64,000 nucleotides of DNA from NCBI GenBank assembly GCA_010909165.1, contig MU008156.1, positions 973,768 to 1,037,767 on the forward strand, read 5' to 3'. Of this stretch, positions 34,655 through 48,000 are shown piece by piece. Under the pieces are notes generated by a model that was given only the letters and a program-made list of their open reading frames with translations, was not told the DNA's origin and ran no database searches. Made by a program: the position numbers and the translations under genes. Source of the DNA: Anthoceros angustus. Its lineage: Eukaryota; Streptophyta; Anthocerotopsida; Anthocerotales; Anthocerotaceae. Each line of letters starts with the position of its first letter. Position 1 is the first letter of the stretch.

Positions 34655-36275
34655 ATGGCGGCGGCCCGAATCGTGCTGGTTGCAGTCTGCCTGTCGCTGC
34701 TGCAGGCCTCGGCGGCAGCCTTGGACCACCTAGACCTGAGCCCGAGCTACGGCCGCAAGGTTATCGACAACGAGGGCGGAGTGGTGGTGGTGTGGGATCA
34801 CTACCCCGACACCGCCTTCCTCAATTTGGCCGCTTGGTATGTAGGCCTGAACGAAGGCGGCATCCAGTACCCGGGCCACCAGGATGTCGATTCCCTGGCC
34901 TACGTCTACGAAGGTCAGGCACTGCAGTCCATTGTATTGCATTGTATTGCGCTGCATTGCATTGCCAGCGCCGGAGCTGTAGCTGCGCATGCGTGGTTTG
35001 ATGCGCCCTATCCCTGACCCCGGCAAACCGCAATGTGAGTCCGCAGGATCTGCAAAATTCGGCCTGGTACTGTCCAACGGCAGGAGCGTGGCCACCAAGA
35101 CCATCAAGGCGGGGGACGCCGTGCTCATACCTAAGGAGGCCGTCTTCTGGTTCTACAACGACGGAAAAGGCATCTTCAAAATCGCGGGGATCGGGGACAC
35201 CACCAGCGGGCTTAAGCAGGGCCAAATTCTGGTACGCGTCCGATGCCGAGTCCGTATCCCTAGTCCGGTTTGGGAGCAATGTCGATTTGATGCATGCTGC
35301 AATGTGTGATTGGCATTTGGCTTATCCACGTCTGGCCTGGCAGAGGATTGATGTGGCCGGGGCTGGAGGGATTCTTCACGGCTTCACCAAGGACGTGCTG
35401 GCCGCAGCCTGGGATGTGGACACGGCCACGGCCACGGCATTCATCCGCGCGCAGCACTCCATCTCCCTCGGGCTCGCCAAGGGCCCGCTCTCCCTGTCCC
35501 CGCCGGACTCCGCGCTCTCCTACGACGGGGAGTTCGTGTTCCCGTTGCTCAGCAGGCCGGCCGATGTGAGCATCGTGAACGGCGGGTCGCTGTGGAACGT
35601 GGTCACCACCCGGGGCTTGTACCAGCCGCTCACCTCTGTGCACCTCGGAGCGGAGTTCGTGCAGCAATTGCCGGTAGGTTTCCTCGGACTCTTTCCTCCG
35701 TCCTCAATGTGGATGCAATGTTGCAAATTTCCTAATGCGATTCCTGAAACGCGTGCTGTGCGCTGCAGGGTTCCTTGTTCGGCCCAGCCTGGGCTCCCAA
35801 CGCGCACATGCTGTACTACTTCACCAAGGGAAGCGCGCGCGTGCAGCTTGTGCGCCCCGTCGACAGCCGCCTCAGTCTGGACACGGAGGTGCACGCAGGC
35901 CAAGTGATCCCCATTCCCAAGCAGTTCGGCTTCGTCATCGTGGCCGGGGCTGAGGGTGTGGAGTACTTCACTGTGGCTGACAACGATGCGTGAGAACCTG
36001 CACCTCCCGTCTCCTCAATTCGATTGTGCCACCGTCTTGGATTGCAGAACTTGCTCTCATCACTGGAAGACTGTGAATTTTGCAGGCCGACCGGCTCTTT
36101 CGTGGCAGGCAAGCTTTCTCAGTACAAAGGCATTCCCAAGGAGATTGTGGCGGAGTCCTTCAATGTGGATGAATCCCTGGTGCGCCAGGTGATCGGCCAG
36201 CGTCCCTACAGCTACATTATTCTGCCCCCTCACGACAATCCCACGGCTCAAGCCACCATTGCCAACGTTGTGTAG
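34655..36275 (+). CDS. 11S-globulin-like secreted bicupin, copy 3 (diverged)
   Basis: Exons are 34655-34913, 35047-35231, 35344-35673, 35769-35989 and 36086-36275, giving 394 residues, with the same four intron positions as copies 1 and 2. A signal peptide (ARIVLVAVCLSLLQASAAA) precedes LDLSPSYGRKVI. Cupin 1 has QYPGHQDVDSLAYVYEG and cupin 2 has APNAHMLYYFTKGSARVQ, then HAGQVIPIPKQFGFVIVAG. The mature chain has no cysteine. It is clearly more diverged, especially in the linker (about residues 165-230) and in a C-terminal extension rich in Pro, Ala and Thr. The 3' UTR hairpin element of copies 1 and 2 is not clearly present. Intron 1 contains an ATTGY simple repeat (about 34930-34966). Confidence 0.87.
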
Positions 36276-37845
36276 AGGATGCGTATCTGCTTGCTCTGCG
36301 GTGAGACCTCGACAAATTTAGCTATGTAGATATTAGAGACTGTTTGCATCTGGCGCAGGGGAATTTTGTGTGTATAGAGAGCGCTTTTGAAGGAAATAGA
36401 ATTTTGCGGGAATCTTTATCTCCGCCGGTAATACTTGAAGTTTGCCCTGTGGGCTGCCTCAATTATTGGAGGTTCCTTCCATAAGGTTAGGTACCTACCA
36501 AATCTTACTTCCTGCCTAATCCTATTCGTTCGCAATTAGTATATTCTGTACCGCTTGCACCACGTGGCCCAGCCTGAATGAGTGTGCCAGAAGCAGGGCC
36601 TGGCAGCGCGCTTGGCGTGTCACGTGCCCCTCCATGCCAATTATTTGAGCGAGGCGAGCCGTGGCCAGTACACTACATATGCAGTACGAGAGTACACATC
36701 CGGCTCCGAGGTGCACTGCCAGTAGAACGATGTTCGTCGTCAGGGAGCCTTTAGTCGCCTTTTGCCCTTTCTGTTTATCATAAATTATACTAGACACGAG
36801 CAGTCTGAAAGAAGAACTGGGACGGCTCTCGAAAGAGACAACGGAACAATTGCAGATCACATAACAGGCAATATCCGTATCTTTTGATATAAATTGTATC
36901 CTGAAATTTATTTTTTACATCATATTTATATTATGTATTACATCATAGTGCTAGATGTCGGATTTTATTCAAAGACTATTTCGGAGTCTGAATCTGAAAC
37001 ATTATCATCGGCCGACCACGGGTGCATTTATATCGGACTCTTTTGAAGCACTCTAGCAGCTGAATTGTGATTTAACAATCAGCTGCAAACAACAAGACTC
37101 ATAAGAAATCCTATTGAAATCAATTGATTGTTTTCGATATTCATTCACCTACTCATCACAGTCTAGATACAACAGAACCAATCACAATCGAGGAAGAAAG
37201 CGTTGCAGTTAGCTGGTTGTCCATTTTGATGTTCTATTTTGGGGACAAGACAGACATGGAGAAGATGAACTTTGCCTCTCCACAAACATGTGGCTTCTTA
37301 GAGCTTGTGTAGCTTTCATCTTCTGGTAGGGGTTGTCTGTAGTTTTGTTAGAGCAAAATGTTATCCAGGTATGTACTGAGCTATTTTTTGTGAACACAAT
37401 CATTTTTCAGTAGGTAGATAGCATCCTTCAGCTAAGCCAATACTCAGTCGTAAGCTAGGGCATTTGCTAAAATATGGATACCTTTTGTTGTCAATCGATG
37501 TTCCGATGATCCATCCCGTAGCTTTATATTTCTTCTTCCAAACAAACATTCCAGGGAATAACAATATCCTTTGTTCCAGCAATCTTCAATTGACCGGTGG
37601 ATTGTGGCTTGTCCAGTGTTAGCCGAATACTCTAAATAATTCAACACATCGTACACTCCACCCCATCTAAGCTCTAAAGGAAGAGTGATCTCAAATACTG
37701 GATCTATTCGCATGCTCAAACACGCAGCAAGGACTCGGAGAGCAAGCAAAATAAACAATCTGGAACATTTTGTGCGGCAAGATGGAGGGCATGAGCATCG
37801 GGACTCGAGAGGTGGGAGGGCAGCTCATCCCTCTCCGTTGGAAAA
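36276..37845. other. AT-rich intergenic region
   Basis: Bicupin 3 3' UTR followed by about 1.4 kb of AT-rich sequence. No gene was recognised. It ends at the left breakpoint of the large tandem duplication. Confidence 0.55.
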
Positions 37846-40800
37846 AATAGGAAGGAAGGAAGGGAAATTTAAAAAGGAGAGAGAGCTTCACTGTTCGCGC
37901 ATGCGCGCCACCACCCTGAGTGTACCCGACATGGCTCATATGTCGCTTTCACAACAAAAGGGGGTTCTGGCTAAAATCCCGTACGCGTCTTTTTTTGGGC
38001 AAAAACACGCATTCCCGTTTTTTTAGGCTTTGTTTGAGGGGGTTCGCTAATCTAAATGTGGTGTTCAAACTCGTGGCGGCACACCTTGCAAGTTCATTTG
38101 GTCATACTGTACCGCATCCATGGGTGGGCACTGCGATTTTGAAGGGGTGAAGATAATTAAATCCTTCAGTTACACGCCATGTCCACCATTCATCTCATAC
38201 AAACGTTTCTGTTACAAAACAGAAAGAGCGAGATAAGTGTGCAAACAAGTTTGGGCACTGCGACGTGGCAATGTGCAAGCTTGTTTGTGCAAAATAAGCA
38301 AAAAAATCTAGGTGCACAAACATGTTTGCGCACTCGGGGGCAAGAAGACTCAACTATGCAAACAACAAAGTATTTTGGCACATTCTACATAGTATTGTAG
38401 CTACGTTACATTCGACACCCACTCTTCAAGCTCAGGTGCAATATGATCTACCCCCTACTAGAAAAGGGCACCCTATGTTACACTTTATGTTAAGATTTGG
38501 ACCCCTGGATGTAACACTCATGTTGCAATTTTGGGGTCATGTAACACTTATTGGGCCCCTTGTTACACTTTGGCTTGGAAACCATACCACGGTTGTTGCA
38601 ATCATGTTGCAATGGTGTTGCAATTATGTTAAGATGAAGTGAGAGGTGGTTTGCCTCTCTCAAAATTGCAACATGATTGCAACATCTAAAGTGTTACAAG
38701 AGAGGTCTTGTAACACTTTTGGAGGCTTGATGCGAACCTCCTCCCCATCCACCATTGCCCTTTTACTTTTGCCCTTTGAAATACCACGTTTTACTTGGTA
38801 GTTACCCGCCCTTCAATACGACCACATATAAATACGTATCAATACATCCTTGTACTATATGTAGTCTACGGTGATAAATGTAATGTATTATTCTAAGTGC
38901 TATACTGTATTCAATTTCATATAAATAAGTTTGTATATTATCGTGTCATCATTACTGATACATACATATTCATGATACGATACTTTGTATTTACTATACG
39001 TGTAAATAGCGGCACCCTTTATACCCCTACTTTAGCATGTTGGCTTGCGGTTTGTCCTTCCGTCAACAATAGCCATCTTCCGCCATGGCCCAAGAAGATA
39101 TTGTCCCCACCTATCACCTTATTGTGACGATCACCGTGAGGTTATGCCCTACAAGATTGTCTTGTCGGAGGAGATTTGGTATCGCTGGCTTATGCTTTTC
39201 GCCTCCATGTAAGGCACTTCCTACTCGTCGTGTATGCACCTACGAAACTTCCGCCCTCCGTTCGATTCAATTTTCTTCTTCCCTCCACTTGCGTTTGGTG
39301 GCAAGCTTTGCCACTTCCTCCTTCTTCCTCCACATAGCACACATTGCATACAAACCAGCATGGCGTCATGAGTTATCCAGTTAATGGGTTTGCCATTTGT
39401 CCATTACCTTCCCTCCTCCTCCTCTTTCTTACGCCTTCTTTGGACATTTTCCTCTTCCGTCCTCCTTCTTCCGGCCCGTGCCTTGTCCTTGCCCGCCGCC
39501 TCCTTCTTCCTCCTCCGTTTTCCTCTTTCGGCCTCCACCCTTTATCACGGTGGCATTGCCTCAACGGGCTCCACTATGAGTCCATGCTCTCGGCCGAGGC
39601 TGCAAGGTATATGCACACTAGGCATCCTCTTGACTGCCTCCTCTGCTGCGTCCATGTTCTCTGCAGCGTCCCCACGTCCCCCCCTGGCCTCCATCTGTGC
39701 ATTGGCCTTTGCTGATATCAACTGCACCTGCATGTTGCCCTCTTAGTCCTCCTTCATTCTCTCTCCCCCTCGACATCTGCCTCATGTTCGTTACGCGCCT
39801 TTTTGCCCCTGCCCCGACCATGGCTGCTGCTGGGTGATCCACTACTGTCCGTCCTCCGCCACCCGCTCCTCCTAGTCCCCCTGCGATTTTTTGGCTGTCC
39901 ATAGTGCACACAAGTGTGTTTCTTCCTGGTGACGGTTCAGTTGCCCCCCTCCGTGCTCCACCACCCGACTCCTGCCCTCCACACACCTTGTTCCTGCCCT
40001 CCATCGGCGTCGTCACTCCATCTGATCCCAACGGCCTCCACCCTCCCCCATGGTCACACAGCGGTCTCGGGCACCCTCCACCTCTTTTCCATTATTTGCT
40101 TGCTGCCCACACCACCCCCTCCATTGTGCCTCCATTGAATCCGGGCATCGGCTTCCACCATCCCTAGGCAATCGTGGTGTCGCGGGCACCAATATCGTCC
40201 ACTGCCTCGGTTCCCCCTCACGCCTCCTCCTGCATGCTTCCTCAAGACGCCTCGCGTCTCCACTTCCCGCCTCCTTGTTCATCGCCTTTCCCCATTCAAA
40301 GTCCGTTGTCCCTCGCCCCCTCGGCCTCCTTCCTCCCAAGCCCCTTCGCCATCTGCATTCCTTGATAGCCTCTCGTCCATGTCACCACCTCGTGCACCAT
40401 CGTTGCCTCCCACCCCTTCCGTCGTCTCGGAAAGGCCACCATATCGGGATCCATCTTCAATTCAATGTCGTTAAGCAAAATGGTCATTTCCTTGTTCTCC
40501 TTGCAATAGCCGAACCTCTAGGATCTTTTCATACACTCCCTATCTTACTTTGAAGGAACTCGGGCACGAACCCCACTATCGCCTTTCACGATTTCCACCC
40601 TTTCCCTTCTAGCAATGCACCATCCTCGAAGGTTGCCTCCCTTGTCTCAAGCTTGAGCGCCGACGCATGCAGTGCACATGTGTTACCCGTTGTCCACCAT
40701 GCCCCTCATCGGCTGCAAACTTGAGCGTGTGCACACTTTGCCGTCACTTGCCGTGCGAAACCCACCTCATCCAATGTAAATAGCTCTTCATCTATTTCCT

Positions 40801-43800
40801 TCACTTCTGCAGTGCTCCAACTCCGCATCCGGGCTGGAGGTTCCACGTCTCAAAGTCGTCAAAATCAAGTGGGCTCGGCGGCCATGTTGCCTCGCCTCTT
40901 ACCTCTCGTGGCCGTCTTCGACGAGAGGCCGCTTCTTCACATCGCCGATGTCGAATGGAGCCCGGTGTGGTGGATGAGCGAGATAGAGGCCATTTGGCCT
41001 CCCCACCCGGATACGGTTCGTGGCCGTCCTATGGTGTTCGCGGCGCCGTGCGTGACTCCCCTAGCAAGCTTCACCTCGCCATACTCCCCATCCTGCGAAC
41101 CGGTTGTCCACCACCTTCGGCATCAAGGCAATGGCTTCCTCTCGTGAAAGGTGCCGGGCCATGAGTCCGAATTCAAGGCTGCTATTTTGAAAAAGCTTTG
41201 TTTGCAAAGGCCCGGTTGTCATTTACTCCTCTTGGCGGACGGCCGGTGCACATGCTACTTGCCATAATCGAACAATTTTCGACCACAACCTTGCGGACTT
41301 GGGAGCAAGTTTCATGTCCCATTGGTTTGTCGTTACTCATGATGTATTATATTGCCCACATGGCGCCGCTCTCAATGCATTCGCATTTACCATTAATCAT
41401 CGTCTTCCGACCAAAGATTGCCTTGTGCATCCGGAGGGAGGAGACAATAGACTATAACCTGCAAACCAATCACCATACATGATTTATTCCACTTTCAAGC
41501 GTGACTCGAGTGGCGTGCGCAAGGGTGACTTGTCATGTCGGTCAGCGTATGGACGGGCACCAAACCATACCCATCCATTCCGCCAAGAGACAAGGTGTCC
41601 GAGTTTTATTGCGTGAGGGAAGTACAAGTAGTGATCAAGGATGAAGGACTTTCCCATCCCAATGTTTAATTACGGTGGCATATGTCCCCACATTGTGAGG
41701 TATAAACCGTCCCCTCACCGACGATGTGCCCGAGGCGGCAAGAGCCAAGGGATGGCCCCTCCATACCAGTCCTTGATGGCGGCGAGGGAGAGCAACCTCC
41801 CCATCCATCATCCTCGATGGCCATCGTCATTGGAATTGCAGCCCTTGTCCTTAATGGCCATCGTCGGTTTCCACCACCGGGCAACAATAATGTGCACACA
41901 TACGCAATGATCCACAAATGACAGTCGAGCGGAAGGCGGTTTTGACTTATCGGATTCCACAAACACTTTAGCTGCGCATGGACTTGTAGGTAGGCGAATA
42001 GGGCCAAAAAGTGTTCACATCCGGCCTCACTGAACCCCCCATACCGTGTGTGGTCACGAACACCATGCCCGCACCATGTGGAAGGAACCACCTCGCCCGA
42101 AGGCAAGTCCCCACGAGGATAGCCACGATGAGCTCTGCTCCACGCCATGAGGCGGTGACACCGCCTCCAACCTTTGCAAAGGATCCTTGATGGCCATCAA
42201 CGGATTTCTAGTTGTGCGAAGATGGAGACATGAACACACGCCTCGTGGTGCGAACTACCACTCCACGCCCATTTAGGTTTCCGGAAGCTAGCTCCGGCAT
42301 ACATGTCCGCAGTCATACATGGCATAAGGTAGCAGGAGGCGCGCATGAGGCATGTTTCATGAAGAGGCTCGCCGCATGCGAGGATGACCAAGAGAAAGGT
42401 AGTAGCGTGAGCGAGGGGCAAGGTGGTGACATTTAAAGCGGACCACCACCTTCTGCCTCTTGTGCCCAGGCCACATCGGGTTGCGGATGAGAGGATCTTG
42501 AATTTCAACTGTTCCTTACATGTGACAAACCAAACATGGCGCTTTGATGGTGCCGACCAATAATGACGGTTCTTGGTAAATGAGTGTGAAGTGGCGCGCG
42601 GCCATAAAGGAGGCCGAATCGAAGTTTGTTTTCATGTCTCCTAAGGGCTGGAAATCCTTTGCGGCGGCGACGCCATAGTGACGTCGAGCCGTCACCCTAG
42701 CATGGTGCCGCGTGAATACATTATCGTTACGCCATGTGATGCGCATGATTGGTGGAGAGCGGGGAGTCTCGAACGATGGACATCATTATCTAGGAGAACG
42801 AATTGGCATATATATGGCAAATTCACATAGACGGTCCTTCATTCATGGCATAATGAAAGGGGCATTTAGTTTGCTTGAATGGCTCTCACGTGCCACCCAC
42901 CGTCCTTGCACAATGGTGTAGATGTTGATATAGATTATTACCAAAGCATTGAGCAGTAGCGTCTGTCGGTTCAAGCGACCTTGTGGCATGTTTTCTTCCA
43001 TGCCATGAGTTTTCAATTATTCTAATGGCTTGCACCCACCTTCCTTGGACCATGGTGGAGGGAGAATTTTATTTGAGAGAAAGGGAACCATTGTCCTTGG
43101 TTCATGGCGGTTGTAAGATGGCCATGACCTTGTCATGGCACTTCCTTGGTCATCGCCACTCGAAATCGCATTGCAAACACTTGTCCTTGGTCACGAAATG
43201 GTCATAAAAAGCGGGGACTATATATGGCATGCATGGAGGAATGGCATACGTGGACAAGGAAGGTTTCGTGTTTGTGCACGTGCACAAACATGAGTAGCTG
43301 GGAAGGTGGCATGGCAAGGCAAGGAGCCGGTGGCATGGCATGCCACGTAGTCCCCTTCTTGGATGGAAGCACTGAAGGATGGTCCTAGCGCGGCAAGTGA
43401 GGTGGGCACGTGGAGAATGCGGTGAAGTGGAGGGTGGATGATCATCGCGTGGGCGGCGAGAGAGGTGTCGGGTCTTTGGAGGGAGCAACTTGATGGTCTG
43501 CCAAAAGGAGGCGATCTTTGAGAAAGCGGCCGCAAGAGTGGGTGTCTCTAATAGGTGGGAGCTATGGCACTTGCAGGAGAGAATCCAAAACTTTCGGAGG
43601 AGGAATCAGGCCGTGACATCGGAGGAGGAGGAATTTGGCGTGAGTCAGGAGAAAGAGGGCTGGTGATCGGGAGGAGCATGGTGGTCTTTGAGGCCGGCCG
43701 TGTGGTGGCGAGAGAGGCCATTGGTCTTGTGGACCCTTCGGTGGCGATGGATAACCCCAACAACGTGGGAGGAGGATGCTGTGGAGGGAGGCTGCTGCCC

Positions 43801-45046
43801 AGGAGTGAGGCGGTCTCGAGGAGGCGGTTGCGGAGGCGGGCCAAGGCGTGCATATGATGGTCGGAGGGCGGTGAGGAGAAGGACATGGCGGCAATGATGG
43901 GGAAGCGAGGAGGCGGATGTGGAGATGGCGGATGATGAGGTGGAGACGCACAGCTACATTGCCACTACGAAATTGGAGAATTGATGGAGCGGTTGGCGGT
44001 AAGCCACTAGGCAGCGTCATTGCCGTGTTGTCCGGCATGGGCGTGGTGGAGTGTACATGGCAGAGCCGGTTATGCGATGGAGGTTGGGTGGAGAATGAGG
44101 AGTTGGTGGTTGGTGCGGCGTGGTGATATGTAGGACGTGAGCTCTAAGTGATGTGTGTGCATGACTACGGGGAAGAAGGGAAGGAAAGGCGGTGGAAGGT
44201 GAAGGCCATGTCGGGAAGGAAGGCACAGATACTAGTGGAGAAGGAAGATGGAGGAAAGGTGGCAAGCAGGCGTCACCGTCAAGTGATCTTGGAGGCAACG
44301 TAGATGGTGGGGAACGGATGTGGGAGCGGGGGGAGAGATGGTGGGAACGGATGTGGGAGAGCCGAGAGATGGTGGGGAACTGGATGGATGAGAGAATGCG
44401 GGGCGCATGCAGATACTGGAAAACAACCGTGGCGGTGGGCCGTTTGTGGAGGAATGTGAATGTTGAGCCATTTTCTTGCGAGCCAGCTGGAGTCGCCGAT
44501 GCGTGGGTGGACCGGTGATGGTCAATCGGCAACAAAGCAGATGGAATTGGTATTCCCACCTTTATAGCCTAGCATTTCAGGGTCCTTCGCCGTGAAAGTG
44601 GTGATTGAGGCCGGATAGGTCTAGGAAGTTGTGGAGGAACCACGAAAACAATGGTGTTGGTCGAAGAGTCACCAAGTGGCGTGCAAGGCATATGGCCATA
44701 TCACTTGGAAGGCGTACATGTTTGTAGATAAAGCCAATTGCATCGGCGGCCAAAGCGATCTTTGAAGATAGAGGGGCTTGAACTATCCAAAAATTCCAAT
44801 TAATTTGTCAATAAAATCAAACACTATATATGCAAGGTATGAGGGTAAGGGTTAGCTATATATTACTATATAAACAAGTCTTGACCTATATACGTACATA
44901 TATACATTATACAAAGAGGCATATAAATACACTAATATAATATAAGTATAAGATGGATGTGTACATATATATGTACACATACTCATACTTATGTCTTGAA
45001 GCCTACAAACATATATATGTATACAAAGGATATACAAAGGAGGTAA
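37846..45046. repeat. Tandem duplication, copy 1 (~7.2 kb)
   Basis: This segment and the next (45047-52346) are the same sequence in direct orientation. Each contains about 600 bp of left flank, the left end of a CACTA-like element and most of the element body. Breakpoints share AGGAAGGAA microhomology. No transposase or other conserved protein could be recognised in any frame. The left half of the body is pyrimidine-rich on the + strand (about 39.4-40.8 kb) and the right half purine-rich (about 43.4-44.5 kb). Confidence 0.9.
38453..38482 (+). repeat. Left terminal inverted repeat (outer)
   Basis: 30-bp TIR beginning CCCTACTAGAAAAGGG, preceded by target duplication ACC. Confidence 0.85.
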
Positions 45047-48000
45047 AAAGGAAGGAAATTTAAAAAGGAGAGAGCTTCCTTTATTCGGCGCCACCACCAC
45101 AGTGTACCGACATGGCTCATATATCGCTTTCACAACAAAGGGGGTTACGGCTAAAATCCGTCTGGCGTCTTTTTGGGCAAAAACACGCATTCCGTTTTAG
45201 GCTTTGTTTGAGGGGTTCGCTAATCTAAATGTGGTGTTCAAACTCGTGGCCTGCTTGCAAGTTCATTTGGTCATCTTGTGCATCCATGGGTGGGCCTTTG
45301 CGATTTTGAAGGGTGAAGATAATTAAATCCTTGATTACGCCATGTCCACCATTCATCTCATACAAGCGTTTACATTACAAAGCGAAGGCGAGATAAGTGT
45401 GCAAACAAGTTTGGAGCCTGCGGCGTAACAATGTGCAAGCTTGTTTGTACCAAAATAAGCAAAAATCTGGGTGCACAAACATGTTTTGCGCTTTTCGGAC
45501 AAGAAGACTCAACTATGCAAACAACAAAGTATTTTGGCACATTCTACATAGTATTGTAGCTACGTTACATTCGACACCCACTCTTCAAGCTCAGGTGCAA
45601 TATGATCTACCCCCTACTAGAAAAGGGCACCCTATGTTACACTTTATGTTAAGATTTGGACCTGGATGTAACACTCATGTTGCAATTTTGGGGTCATGTA
45701 ACACTTTTGGGCCCCTTGTTACACTTTGGCTTGGAAACCATACCACGATTGTTGCAATCATGTTGCAATGGTGTTGCAATTATGTTAAGATGAAGTGAGA
45801 GGTGGTTTGCCCTCTCTCAAAATTGCAACATGATTGCAACATCTAAAGTGTTACAAGAGAGGTCTTGTAACACTTTTGGAGGCTTGGTACCGAACCTCCT
45901 CCCCATCCACCATTGCCCTTTTACTTTTGCCCTTTGAAATACCACGTTTTACTTGGTAGTTACCACCGATACACCCTTCAATACGACCATATAAATACTG
46001 TATCAATACATCCTTGTACTATCGCATGTAGTCTACGGTGATAAATGTAATGTATTATTCTAAGTGCTATACGGTGTATTCAATTTCATATAAAATAAGT
46101 TTGTATATTACGTATTACATATTACCGGTATACATATTCATGGTACGATACTTTGTATTTACTATACGTGTAAATAGCGGCCCTTTATACCCCTACTTTA
46201 TAGCATGTTGCTTGCGGTTTGTCCTTCCCACGTCAACAATAGCCATCGGCTTCACATGGCGCCCAAGAAGATATTGTCCCCACCTATCACCTTATTGTGA
46301 CGCATCACGAGGTTATGCCCCTACAAGATTGTCTTGTCGGAGGAGATTTGGTATCGCTGGCTTATGCTTTTACGCCTCCATGTAAGGCACTTCCTACTCG
46401 TCATCGTATGCACCTCGAAACTTCCGCCTCCGTTCGATTCGCAATTTTCTTCTTCCCCTCCCGCTTGCGTTCGGCCGAGGCAAGCTTTGCCACTTCGTCC
46501 GCTTCCCTCCCTGCCTTCTGCAGGCACACATTGCACATACAAACCAGCATGGCCATCATGAGTTATCCAGCGTTAATGGGTTTCCACAGCAAGCTGTCCA
46601 TTTGCCTTACCTTCCCTCCAGTCCCTCCTCTTTTCTTCTGCCCTTCTTGCTGGACATTTTCCTCTTCCGTCCTCCTTCTTCCGGCTGTCGCAGCCCGTGC
46701 CCTTGTCACTTGCCCACCGCCGGCTGCCTCCTCTACTCCTCCTCCCGTTTTCCTCTTTCGGCCTCCACCCTTTATCACAGGTGGCATTGCCTCAACTGGG
46801 GCTCCACTATGCAGGTCCATGCTCTCGGCATCCGAGGCAAGGTATGTCTGCACAAAATTAGGCACATCGTCCTCTTGGCCTCCTCTGCTGCGTCCATGTT
46901 CTCTGCGTCCCCCCGTCTGTCCCCCACGGCCTCCATCGCATTGGCCTTTGATATCAACTGCACACATGTTGCCCTCTTAGTCCTCCTTCATTCTCTCTCC
47001 CCCTCGACATCTGCCTCATGTTTGTTACGCGCCTTTTTGCCCCCGACCATGGCTGCTGCTGGGTGATCCACTACTGTCCGTCCTCCACCCGCTCCTCCTA
47101 GTCCCCCTGCGATTTTTTGGCTGTCCATAGTGCACACAAGTGTGTTTCTTCCTGTGACGGTTCAGTTGCCCCCCTCCGTGCTCCACCACCCGACTCGTGC
47201 CCTCCACACACCTTGTTCCTGCCCTCCATCAGGCGTCGTCCTCCATCGATCCCAACGGCCTCCACCCTCCCATACATGGTCACACCGGCGGTCGGGCACC
47301 CTCCACCTCTTTTCCATTATTTGCTTGCTGCCCACGACCCTCGCGTGCCTCCATTGACCCCAATCCGGGCATGCGCTTCCACCATCCTAGGCAATCGTGG
47401 TGTCGCGGGCACCACAATATCCACTGCTGTCACTGGTTCCCCCTCCGCCTCCCTCCATGCTTCCTCAAGAAGCCTCACCGTCTCCACTTCCCGCTCCTTG
47501 TTCGCCGTCGCCTTTCCCCATTCAAAGTCCGTTGTCCTCGCCCCTCGGCCTCCTTCCTCCCAAGCCCCTTCCGCGCCATGCATTCCTTGATAGCCTCTCG
47601 TCCATGTCACCACCTCGTGCACCATCGTTGCCTCCCACCCCTTCCTTCCGTCTCGGAAAGGCCACCATATCGGATCCATCTTCAATTCAATGTCGTTAAG
47701 CAAAATGGTCATTTCCTTGTTCTCCTTGCAATAGCCGAACCTCTAGGATCTTTTCATACACTCCCTATCTTACCTTTGAAGGAACGGCAGAACCCCACTA
47801 TCGCCTTTCACGATTTCCACCCTTCCTTCTAGCAATCAGCCACCGCCGTCCTCGAAGGTTGCCTCCCTTGTCTCAAGCTTGAACGCTGCCGGCATGCAGT
47901 GCACATGTGTTACCCGTTTGTCCACCATGCCCACTCATCGCGCAAACTTGAGCGTGTGCACACTTTGCGTCACTTGCCGTGCAGTCTGCGAAACCCACCT

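Noticed and set aside
36276-36340. Possible third copy of the 3' UTR hairpin element after bicupin 3
   Set aside because: Only scattered matches (GGATGC, CTGCT, TGCGG) occur, and neither hairpin A nor B can be drawn with confidence.
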